Below are positions 23,926 through 30,880 of a DNA stretch of 41,164 nt, one piece after another; within the stretch, counting starts at the first letter, position 1, and each line of letters starts with the position of its first letter. The notes beneath the pieces are model-generated. The model saw only the letters and a list, made by a program, of their open reading frames with translations, had not been told where the DNA came from and did not search any database. The translations under genes were made by a program, and so were the position numbers. The stretch is from CAZXBB01 sp964638815. Its GTDB lineage: Bacteria > Planctomycetota > Phycisphaerae > Phycisphaerales > SM1A02. The DNA lies in NCBI GenBank assembly GCA_964638815.1, contig CAZXBB010000360.1:1-41164 (forward strand). The letters run 5' to 3'.

Positions 23926-23943
23926 TGTCGCATCCATGCGACA
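23926..23943. promoter_or_regulatory. 18-base perfect palindrome TGTCGCAT-CC-ATGCGACA
   Basis: Both 8-base arms are perfect complements and repeat the half-site of 23847-23866 in the opposite order. It is 86 bases upstream of the start at 24030. Its similarity to the first palindrome makes chance unlikely. Confidence 0.5.
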
Positions 23944-23983
23944 ATGCGTTGCGGCTCTCGCCCCAGCCGCACCCCCATCCGAC

Positions 23984-24011
23984 CGTCAGACCCCTCTGAA
24001 GGGGCCTGACG
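23984..24011. terminator. Hairpin before the 24030 gene (attenuator or terminator-like, no T-run)
   Basis: CGTCAG (23984-23989) pairs with CTGACG (24006-24011), then after one A/C mismatch CCCCT pairs with AGGGG around a CTGA loop. It may end the activator transcript or act in the leader of the gene at 24030. No uridine tract follows. Confidence 0.4.
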
Positions 24012-24029
24012 CTGGGTAAACGGCCCCAA

Positions 24030-24713
24030 ATGCCCGTGGATTTCGGCACGGCGTTTGTATTGATTGGGGCAATGGCTCAGGGGAAGGGAGAAAAGTTCAC
24101 CGTCGTCATCGGCCCCTCGCACTGCATGTTCGAGGCGGCGGGTGGTCTGCGTCGTCGCGGAACGCTCCGGTTTCACTCTTCGAACAACCTCCTCGACCTT
24201 CGCCGTCAGTTGCTGCGTGGGCAGCGCGGCCGGGTGATCGTCTGCGTCGTGCTCGACCGGACGATGGTCGACGATCATGATGATCATGGCTGCGGCCTGA
24301 AGCAGTTCCTCGCCGACCTGCGGGGCCTGCCGGGCGCGAGCCACTCGATCGGCCTCCTGGTCGATCGTGAGCTCGATCCGATCATCGCGGGCCTCGGTTG
24401 CGACGTGTACGCGGGAGGCACGAAGCAGGCCGGCGAGTTGATCCACTCGCTGCTGACGGCGGACGGCACGGCCGAACGCCGCGCGACCGCCTTCCTTGCC
24501 ATGCCGCGTCGCAGCCTGCGTCTGCGTTCAGGATTTGGCGGCAGCCGGAGACGGTCCGTCTCGGTCCCGGGCGGCGGCGACCGCACCGCTCACGGCGGGT
24601 TCGCGGGCCGACGCGCGCGGCCTGGCGATATGCGGGGCTGGCTGTTCCCGCCGCACTCGTTTCGGCACGACGATGCCGGGGCCGGCCCCGGCGACTGGTC
24701 AGGTCTGACCTGA
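24030..24713 (+). CDS. Unrecognised alpha/beta protein with a basic, Gly-rich tail
   Basis: The protein has 227 residues from the ATG at 24030. The ATG at 24072 (MAQGKGEKFTVVIG) is an equally good start with GGGG just before it. Residues 20-145 alternate strand and helix (KFTVVIGPSH, RVIVCVVLDR, SHSIGLLVDREL, GCDVYAGG), reminiscent of a receiver-like or flavodoxin-like fold. There is no confident phospho-acceptor; the D in VVLDRTMVDDHDD is at about the right place. The last 80 residues are Arg/Gly/Ser-rich with no domain. I do not recognise a family. It lies between an orphan sigma54-type activator and a large repeat array, downstream of two operator-like palindromes, so it may be regulated and need not be an enzyme. 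Confidence 0.5.
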   Translation: MPVDFGTAFVLIGAMAQGKGEKFTVVIGPSHCMFEAAGGLRRRGTLRFHSSNNLLDLRRQLLRGQRGRVIVCVVLDRTMVDDHDDHGCGLKQFLADLRGLPGASHSIGLLVDRELDPIIAGLGCDVYAGGTKQAGELIHSLLTADGTAERRATAFLAMPRRSLRLRSGFGGSRRRSVSVPGGGDRTAHGGFAGRRARPGDMRGWLFPPHSFRHDDAGAGPGDWSGLT

Positions 24714-24780
24714 CGAACGCCTGCCCGCCGGGCCGCGAGGCTCGAGCGTGGTCTTCGGGATCGCTCGGGATCCCATGACA

Positions 24781-25470
24781 ATCTCTCTCTCTTCATCCGC
24801 GTCGTTTCTGCCGAGATGACGTGGAGTTTGCCCCGCCCGCGGGGGCGACAAGCTCTCTCTCTTCTCTCCGCGCCGTGCCGGCAGGTACGGCGTGGACTTC
24901 CCGACCGCTCCGTCCGGCCATCCGGCCGGCACTCGCGATGGCGAACGCGGAAGGGACACCCTGGTCCGACCACCTGGTCCGACCACTTGGCCCGACCCAC
25001 CTGGGTCCGACCCAAGGGGTGCAACAGGCTCTCTCTCTTCTCTCCGCGCCGTACCGGCAGGTACGGCGTGGACTTCCCGACCGCTCCGTCCGGCATCCGG
25101 CCGGCACTCGCTCTCGCGAAGGCGGAAGGGACGCCCTGGTTCGACCGACTTGGCTCGACCCACTTGGTTCGACCCACTTGGTTCGACCCACTTGGCTCGA
25201 CCCAGGGCGCAACAGGCTCTCTCTCTTCTCTCCGCGCCGTGCCGGCAGGTACGGCGTGGACTTCCCGACCGCTTCCTCCGGCATCCGGCCGGCGCCTGTC
25301 CTCGCGATGGCGAAGTCGCCCGACGGGCGAAGTGGAAGGGACGCCCTTGGTCCGACCCAACCTGATTCGACCCACCTGGTCGACCCACCTGGTCGACCCA
25401 CCTGATTCGACCCAGGGCGCAACAGGCTCTCTCTCTTCTCTCCGCGCCGTACCGGCAGGTACGGCGTGGA
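24781..25470. repeat. Array of compound structured repeats (hairpins plus GGT(Y)CGACC iterons)
   Basis: Each unit has four parts in fixed order. (A) Pyrimidine tract CTCTCTCTTCTCTCCG. (B) Hairpin of 9-base arms CGCCGTACC and GGTACGGCG around GGCA, at 24871, 25047, 25235 and 25445. (C) TGGACTTCCCGACCGCT, a second hairpin near CCGGC-ATCC-GGCCGG and GGAAGGGACGCCC. (D) Four or five copies of a 13-15-base unit such as CTTGGTTCGACCCA. Three full units and a final A-B copy are present, and a diverged, shortened copy starts at 24781. In units 1 and 3 one B arm has G for A, which still allows G-U pairing. After the last hairpin TTTTTT follows at 25473-25478. Conservation of structure but not of frame indicates a non-coding element. 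Confidence 0.85.
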
Positions 25471-25478
25471 CCTTTTTT
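25445..25478 (+). terminator. Last array hairpin followed by a T6 run, terminator-like
   Basis: The 9-bp stem (25445-25453 with 25458-25466) is followed after TGGACC by six T residues. The 6-base gap is longer than in standard intrinsic terminators. Only this final copy of the hairpin has the T-run. Confidence 0.35.
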
Positions 25479-25826
25479 GGTTCGATTGGAGTCCGGCGAC
25501 GTTCCCGGCGTCCGCGTCACACTGGGCAAGAACGCCAGGCGGGGCGTGCGCTCGCGGTTGTCCCGATCGTGCCGAAATATGGTCCGGCTTCCGGAAAACA
25601 CGCCCCCGACCCTTGACCGGCCGGCCCGATCGTGGCACGCTGCTTCAGGTCCGGTGAGGTGAGAGGCACCGGACGCGAGAGAGAAGGGCGGCTCGGGCCG
25701 CGAGAAGAGATCGAGAGACTCGACCGAAGCCAGGAATCGCGAGCGAAGTGAGGTCGGGCGTTGCGCCCCGCTTCACCCGGCCTGCGTCGGCATCGGTCGC
25801 GGCGGCAGCGGAGAGAGAGAGAGAAG

Positions 25827-26447
25827 ATGAAGATCACGAGCAGCTCACTGGCGTTCGCGGCCATTGCTTCGGCAGCCGCCACGACGTCCCTCGAGGCCGC
25901 AGGCGGCGATGCCGGCGATCTCTTCGTCACGCCGTACATGCTGATCGGCTCGGGCGAGCTCGGCGCCTTCGAGTTCTTCAAGCAGGACTTCATCGTCACG
26001 GGTGACGGGGACGACCCCTCCGGCACGCTGGGCGTCGTCGGGTTCCAGGTGCGGTGGAACTACGACGAGCCGGTGCCGGACGACAGTTGGGCGTCCGACG
26101 TGCAAGTCATCGTCACGCGACAGGGCTCCGGCGAGCAGTACACGGTCGGCGGCCTGACCAACGAGCCGCTCGCGGACGAGCGATGGTCGTTCCAGGGCGT
26201 CATCTCCGACGGACCGGGGACCTACGGCGATACGGACGAGGACATTTTCCTTCCGTGGATCGACGCCCCGCTCGACCTCGGGACGTTCAACGTGATGTTC
26301 ACGAACGACTGGGCGAACGACCTGTTCCCGAACCTCTATGAGAACGCCGAGATCCGGTTCTACCGGGTCGTACCGGCGCCGGGCGCGATCGCGCTGCTCG
26401 CCCTGGGCGGTCTCGCCGGCACGCGCCGGCGGCGACGGCGACACTGA
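25827..26447 (+). CDS. Exported protein with a PEP-CTERM-like sorting tail
   Basis: The protein has 206 residues. The ATG at 25827 follows a GAGAGAGAGAGAAG purine run. The signal peptide is MKITSSSLAFAAIASAAATTSLEA. The central domain has aromatic and acidic beta-strand patterns (DLFVTPYMLIGSGELGAF, WASDVQVIVTRQGSGEQYTV, TFNVMFTNDWANDLFPNLY) with no known active site. The end is VPAPGAIALLALGGLAG followed by TRRRRRRH, which matches the PEP-CTERM/exosortase-sorted design common in planctomycetes: a short motif, one hydrophobic helix and an Arg cluster. PEP-CTERM genes in other bacteria are sometimes under PrsK/PrsR, a sigma54-type regulator, so the nearby activator is of interest. The gene converges with the next one, with only three bases between stops. 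Confidence 0.75.
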   Translation: MKITSSSLAFAAIASAAATTSLEAAGGDAGDLFVTPYMLIGSGELGAFEFFKQDFIVTGDGDDPSGTLGVVGFQVRWNYDEPVPDDSWASDVQVIVTRQGSGEQYTVGGLTNEPLADERWSFQGVISDGPGTYGDTDEDIFLPWIDAPLDLGTFNVMFTNDWANDLFPNLYENAEIRFYRVVPAPGAIALLALGGLAGTRRRRRRH

Positions 26448-26450
26448 TCG

Positions 26451-29402
26451 CTATCCCGGCTCGATCCCCAGAGCGCGCGCCATCACCTCGATCGGGTGCA
26501 GCGCCGCGCGACCCAGGCCATCGCGGACCTGGTGGCGGCAGCTCGTCCCCGACGCGACGACGATCGCCTCCGGCCGCGCGCGGAGCGCGGGGAACAGCGC
26601 GAGCTCCGCGATCCGCATCGACAGGTCGAAGTGATCCCGCGTCATGCCGAACGCGCCGGCCATGCCGCAGCAGCCGGCGTCGAGCAGCGTGACGTCGTCC
26701 GCAATCCGGCGGACGGCCGCGGCCGCCGTGCCGCCCAGCGCGGCCTGGTGGCAATGACCGTGCACGAGCACCGGCTCCGCCAGCCGCGTCGCGCCGGCCG
26801 GCGCCCGGGGATGATCGGACCAGCCCCGCTCGACGAAGTCCTCGACGGCGACGGCCCGCCGCGCCAGGCCGCGCAGCGTCTCGAGATCCACCCCGAGGTC
26901 CAGGTCCGGCCAGTCATCGGTGACGGCCGAGAGGCAGCTCGGTTCGCAGAACACGATCGCGTCGGCCTCGTGCGCCCCGACGGCGGCGGCGAGTGCGTCG
27001 GCCGTCTCGAGACACGTGTCGCGCGCATCCGCGAGCAGCCCGTTGCTGATCATCGCGCGGCCGCAGCAGCCGACGTCCGGAATGACGACGCGGTAACCGA
27101 GCGTCTCAAGCGCGCGGACGGCAAGGCGGCCGATGTGCGGCTCGCTGTAGTTGGTGAAACAGTCCGGGAAGAGCGCGACGACCGGCGCCCGCGCGTCGGG
27201 GACGGGCCGCCGCCGGTGCCAGCGGTCGAGTGCGGGGCCGAACGGGGGCAGGCTGCGTCGCGAGTCCAGGCCGAGAAGACCGTCAAGCACGAAGCGCGCC
27301 GGCCTGCTGCCCGCCACGAGATTCGCCAGACGCGGCCACCGCGCGCCTGCGCGGTTGAGGTCGCGGACGTGACCGAACGCGCGCACCCGCCGCGGAACGC
27401 CGACCCGGTCGTAGTGGTGCGCGAGGAACTCCGCCTTCAGCCGCGCGACGTCGACGTTGCTGGGGCACTCGCTCTTGCACGCCTTGCACGAGAGACACAG
27501 GTCGAGCGTCTCGAGCGTCGCGGCGTCGTTCCAGAGCGGGTCTCCGCCCCCCCCGTCGCCGCCCGTCTGTCCGGTGATCGCCAGTCGCAAAGCGTTCCCG
27601 CGACCGCGCGTCGAGTGACGCTCGTCGCGCGTCGCGCGGTACGACGGGCACATCGTCCCGCCCCGCGTCTTGCGGCACACCCCCGCCCCGTTGCAGCGCT
27701 CGACGGCTTCGGCGAACCCGTTCTCCTTCGCGAACCGGAAGTAGGTGCGCACCGCCGGGACGACACGGGGTCGCTCCGGCCTGCCGATGCGCAGGTCGTC
27801 CGTCATGGACGGCGCACCGGTGATGATCCCCGGGTTCAGCCGCCCGTGCGGGTCGAAGATCGCCTTGATCGCGCGGAACGCGTCGCAGAGCGCCGGGCCG
27901 AAGAAGCGCTCGAGGAGGTGCGTGCGCAGCCGCCCGTCGCCGTGCTCACCGGAGAGCGCGCCGCCGAATTCGATCACCAGCTCCGTCACCTGCGCGACGA
28001 TGTCGCGCATGGCGTCAACGTCGCGCAGATCGTCGAGCGCGATCATCGGGCGGATGTGCAGGCAACCCACCGAGGCGTGGGCGTAGTACGACGCGGTCGT
28101 GCCGTGGGCGTCAACGATCGCCCGGAAGCGCCGGACGAACTCCGGAAGCCGCGCCGGCTCCACCGCCGTGTCCTCGATGAACGTGATCGGCTTGCGCCTC
28201 CCGTGCTGGCCGTGCAGCAGGGGCTCGCCCGCCTTGCGCAGCTTCCACGCCCCGGCCATCGACGCCGCGTCCACGTACCGCAGCACGGCGTCGGCGCCGT
28301 AGCGGCCCTCGAGTGCGGCGAGCCGCGCGTCGAGTGCGGCCGCGTCGTCGGCGAAGTGCTCGACGTACAGCACGGCCCCGGCCTCCGCTCCGCCCGGCCG
28401 CGGCAGCAGGTCGGCGTACGCGCGGTACTCCAGGTTCGCCCGCGCGAGACCGATGATCACCTCGTCGATCAGCTCGACCGCCGCCGGCCCCGTTTCGAGG
28501 ATCGCGCCGACGGCCTCGAGCGCGGCGTTCACGTCCGCGAAAGCGACGATCGCGAGCCCCCTGACCCGCGGCGCGGGCACGAGGCCGAGGGTCGCCTCGA
28601 GCGTCACGCCCAGCGTGCCCTCCGAGCCGCAGAAGAGACGGGCGAGGTTCACGCCGTCGAGCGTGCCGGACGGCGCCGCCCGCAGGTCCTCGAGCACGAG
28701 GTCGAGGCTGTAGCCGTTGACGTGGCGACGCGTCTTCGGGAACCGGGCGTCGATCTCCGCCGCGAGCGGCCGCACGATGTCAGCGACGCGGCGCGTGAGA
28801 TCGCGGACGCGGTCGTCGCGCCGCGCCGCGCCGGCATCGAGGTGAACGCGGTGCCCGTCCGCGAGGAGGACGTCGAGTGCCTTCACGTGCTCGACGGTGC
28901 GCCCGTAGAGCACGGAGTGCGCACCGGCGGAGTTGTTGCCGATCATGCCCCCGAGGGTCGCGTGGGTCGAGGTCGCCACGTCCGGTCCGAACATCAGCCC
29001 GAGCGGAGCGACCGCCGCGTTGAGATCGTCGAGCACGAGGCCCGGCTGAACCCGCGCCGTGCGCGCCCGCGCGTCCACCGCAACCAGCGCGTCGAGGTGG
29101 GGCGAGAAGTCGATCACGACCGCCCGATTCACCGCCTGCCCGGCAAGCGACGTCCCGCCCCCGCGGGGGAGCACGGCCAGGCCCTCCTCGGCGCACCACC
29201 GGACGACGGCGACGACGTCATCGATCGTACGCGGAATGACGACGCCGACGGGCTCGACCTGGTAGATGCTGGCGTCCGTCGCGTAGAGCATCCGGTCGTG
29301 CGCGTCGAAACGCACCTCCCCCCGGATACGCGACGCGAGCACGCGGGCGCGGTCGGAGAGTCTCCGGTCCTGAGCGCTGAGCCTTGAGCCGTTGACGCGC
29401 AT
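26451..29402 (-). CDS. Large FAD-linked oxidase/(Fe-S)-binding protein (D-lactate or glycolate dehydrogenase-like)
   Basis: The protein has 983 residues from the ATG at 29402; a TTG at 29483 would add 27 residues. The N-terminal part is the FAD_binding_4 fold: VVIPRTIDDVVAVVRWC, PRGGGTSLAGQAV (79-91), FGPDVATSTHATLGGMIGNN and LFCGSEGTLGV, followed by the FAD-oxidase C-terminal domain with SYYAHASVGCLHIRP and GALSGEHGDGR. From about residue 570 come two cysteine clusters (CNGAGVCRKTRGGTMCPSYR and CLSCKACKSECPSNVD) for 4Fe-4S centres. Two CCG domains end the protein (PDCFTNY..GCCGRAM, GHCHQAAL..GCCGMAGAFG). Such fused proteins oxidise D-2-hydroxy acids and pass electrons to the respiratory chain. 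The exact substrate cannot be read from the sequence. It is last in a minus-strand gene run. Confidence 0.9.
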   Translation of the reverse strand: MRVNGSRLSAQDRRLSDRARVLASRIRGEVRFDAHDRMLYATDASIYQVEPVGVVIPRTIDDVVAVVRWCAEEGLAVLPRGGGTSLAGQAVNRAVVIDFSPHLDALVAVDARARTARVQPGLVLDDLNAAVAPLGLMFGPDVATSTHATLGGMIGNNSAGAHSVLYGRTVEHVKALDVLLADGHRVHLDAGAARRDDRVRDLTRRVADIVRPLAAEIDARFPKTRRHVNGYSLDLVLEDLRAAPSGTLDGVNLARLFCGSEGTLGVTLEATLGLVPAPRVRGLAIVAFADVNAALEAVGAILETGPAAVELIDEVIIGLARANLEYRAYADLLPRPGGAEAGAVLYVEHFADDAAALDARLAALEGRYGADAVLRYVDAASMAGAWKLRKAGEPLLHGQHGRRKPITFIEDTAVEPARLPEFVRRFRAIVDAHGTTASYYAHASVGCLHIRPMIALDDLRDVDAMRDIVAQVTELVIEFGGALSGEHGDGRLRTHLLERFFGPALCDAFRAIKAIFDPHGRLNPGIITGAPSMTDDLRIGRPERPRVVPAVRTYFRFAKENGFAEAVERCNGAGVCRKTRGGTMCPSYRATRDERHSTRGRGNALRLAITGQTGGDGGGGDPLWNDAATLETLDLCLSCKACKSECPSNVDVARLKAEFLAHHYDRVGVPRRVRAFGHVRDLNRAGARWPRLANLVAGSRPARFVLDGLLGLDSRRSLPPFGPALDRWHRRRPVPDARAPVVALFPDCFTNYSEPHIGRLAVRALETLGYRVVIPDVGCCGRAMISNGLLADARDTCLETADALAAAVGAHEADAIVFCEPSCLSAVTDDWPDLDLGVDLETLRGLARRAVAVEDFVERGWSDHPRAPAGATRLAEPVLVHGHCHQAALGGTAAAAVRRIADDVTLLDAGCCGMAGAFGMTRDHFDLSMRIAELALFPALRARPEAIVVASGTSCRHQVRDGLGRAALHPIEVMARALGIEPG

Positions 29403-29493
29403 CTCGACCGCCGCACCCGTGCCGGAGCGCGTGGGTCCGGTCCGTTCGGCTGAAGGCGTGAGATTCGGGTGCTCGAGGCTCAACGCTCAGAAC
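29367..29493. repeat. Imperfect inverted repeat around the 5' end of the FAD/Fe-S gene
   Basis: GTCCTGAGCGCTGAGCCTT (from 29367) is nearly the complement of the stretch at 29471-29493 (20 of 23 bases), with about 80 bases between. The left arm lies inside the coding sequence and the right arm lies upstream of the ATG. It could be a MITE-like remnant or an mRNA structure over the start. Confidence 0.4.
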
Positions 29494-29499
29494 TCAAGA

Positions 29500-30813
29500 C
29501 TACTCCGCCTCCAGTGCCTCGAGCGCCGCCGTGATCTCCCGCCTGAGCGCTTCGACGCTCGCGTGCGGCTGACCGTGCACGACACCGTCGGAGCGGATCA
29601 CGAAGGTGGCCGGGATGCCCTGGACGCCGTACGCGGCGGCGACCTCGTCGGTGTAATCCATCGCGATGGGGAGCGAGAAGCCGTTCTGCTTCCAGAACGC
29701 CCGCACCGCCTCGAGCCGGTCGTTCGGCGTGTTCTTCGCCGGATCGCGCGCCTCCCAGACGTTGACCGTGATGATCTCGACCGGCAGCGCCTCGTCCCGG
29801 GCCCACTCCGCCACCTCGTGCAGCAGCGGCAGGGCGCGCCGGCACGGCGGGCACCACGTCGCCCAGAAGTCGAGCACGACGACCTTGCCCCGCAGCTCCT
29901 CGAGATCGACCGCGCCGCCGTCGGCGGTGGCGAGCACCAGCGGCGGCGCCGGCCGACCGACCAGGTTGCCGGCCGGATCGCCCGGCGCGGGCGCGGGCGC
30001 CGGCGCGGGCATGAGCGCCGTGAACGCGTCGACCTTCTCGCGTCCGTCGAGGTCCGGCGCGAAGTCCGACTCCGGCAGCGGCTTGTCGTATTCGGTGTAG
30101 GTGAGCATGTACGTCGTGCGCTTGACCGTGCCCGGCTGGACGACGGGGCCGCCCGTCACCTCGTGCGTCATCGACCGGATCAGATGCGTCTTCGGATCCA
30201 CTGCGAGCACGAGGGAGCCGTCCGGGCTCGCGAGCGTCAGACGCCGCTCCGGCACGCCGCCGGCGTCGATCGTCTCGACCTTCGTGGGGACGATGTCCGG
30301 TGTCGCGGGCAGCATCTGCATGCAGACGTCCTCGACCGCCGCCTCACCCCAGAAGATCGCCAGGTGGGGATACGGGATCTCCTGGAAGTTGATCAGGAAG
30401 GTCCAGTACGGCGTGCCCTCGTACGCCTCCTCGTAGTACTTCGCGTCGTTCCGCTCATGCCGCGCCGTGAACGTGCCGTCGGCGAAGACGCATTCGAACC
30501 CGTTGATCCGGATCCGTCCCGGCGGTCCGTGCTTCGCGCCCCGGGGCGGACGGGAGACGACCAGCTCCGCGGTGACCTCGCGCTCCTCCGAGGTGATCTC
30601 GCCGTGCACGAGCTCGACGCTCAGCATGCTCTTCACGCCGAGCGCGGGCCGCGCGCGGTACGACTCGAGGACCCGCGTAAAGGCCTTCATCGCTTCCGGA
30701 TCCGGCTCGTACGGCTCGGCGTACTGGGCCCGTGCGGGCGCAGCCGACAGGAACGCGGCGATCGCGAACGCCGCGAGGCGTGATCGACGGGAAGGGCACG
30801 GTGTGGGTCTCAT
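29500..30813 (-). CDS. Exported TlpA-like thioredoxin-fold protein with an N-terminal lipoprotein-sensor-like domain
   Basis: The protein has 437 residues from the ATG at 30813. A signal peptide (LAAFAIAAFLSAAPARA) leads to a beta-rich domain of about 240 residues (MLSVELVHGEITSEER, GRIRINGFECVFADGTF, ERRLTLASPDGSLVLAVD, LIRSMTHEV) of the LolA/DUF2092-like type. A linker of Ala-Pro pairs follows, then a thioredoxin domain with VVVLDFWATWCPPCRRALP (active-site C321 and C324) and the cis-proline loop VQGIPATFVI. TlpA-like proteins reduce or rearrange disulfides in the periplasm. It is co-directional with the paralogue at 30881, which has lost the cysteines. Confidence 0.8.
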   Translation of the reverse strand: MRPTPCPSRRSRLAAFAIAAFLSAAPARAQYAEPYEPDPEAMKAFTRVLESYRARPALGVKSMLSVELVHGEITSEEREVTAELVVSRPPRGAKHGPPGRIRINGFECVFADGTFTARHERNDAKYYEEAYEGTPYWTFLINFQEIPYPHLAIFWGEAAVEDVCMQMLPATPDIVPTKVETIDAGGVPERRLTLASPDGSLVLAVDPKTHLIRSMTHEVTGGPVVQPGTVKRTTYMLTYTEYDKPLPESDFAPDLDGREKVDAFTALMPAPAPAPAPGDPAGNLVGRPAPPLVLATADGGAVDLEELRGKVVVLDFWATWCPPCRRALPLLHEVAEWARDEALPVEIITVNVWEARDPAKNTPNDRLEAVRAFWKQNGFSLPIAMDYTDEVAAAYGVQGIPATFVIRSDGVVHGQPHASVEALRREITAALEALEAE

Positions 30814-30880
30814 GGTGCTGCCAGCTCCTTCGGCGGCTCGCGCGTCATGCAATGATAGGGGCACGGAAGCCCTCCGCGGC

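Larger units (their letters stand above)
23665..24029. other. Intergenic regulatory-looking region with two palindromes and a hairpin
   Basis: No gene is supported. The region holds two inverted repeats with the half-site ATGCGACA (23847-23866 and 23926-23943), the sequence TTATAG between them, and a hairpin at 23984-24011 just before the next gene. Confidence 0.45.
24714..25826. other. 1.1-kb gene-free stretch dominated by a structured repeat array
   Basis: 24781-25470 is the repeat array. 25471-25660 is unique GC-rich DNA. 25660-25826 is purine-rich, with GAGAGA tracts that end in the ribosome binding site of the gene at 25827. Frames are open in both strands, but the repeat spacing (176, 188 and 210 bases) shifts frame between units, so no protein is conserved across it. 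Confidence 0.6.

Noticed and set aside
24781..25470. CRISPR array
   Set aside because: Units are too long and uneven, the parts between repeats are themselves repeated, and no cas genes are nearby.
24590..25638. Minus-strand open frames over the repeat array coding repeated peptides such as TARREEREPVAP and RRGEKRESLL
   Set aside because: The same DNA repeat is read in different frames in successive units because the periods (176, 188, 210) are not multiples of three; no frame is conserved.
25633..25647. sigma54 promoter-like TGGCACG-N4-TTCA upstream of the PEP-CTERM-like gene
   Set aside because: The -24 half is perfect but the nearly invariant GC of the -12 element reads CA.
26496..29387. 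963-codon plus-strand frame antisense to the FAD/Fe-S oxidoreductase
   Set aside because: It is Arg/Glu/Ala-rich with no motif, while the minus strand holds all FAD and Fe-S signatures.
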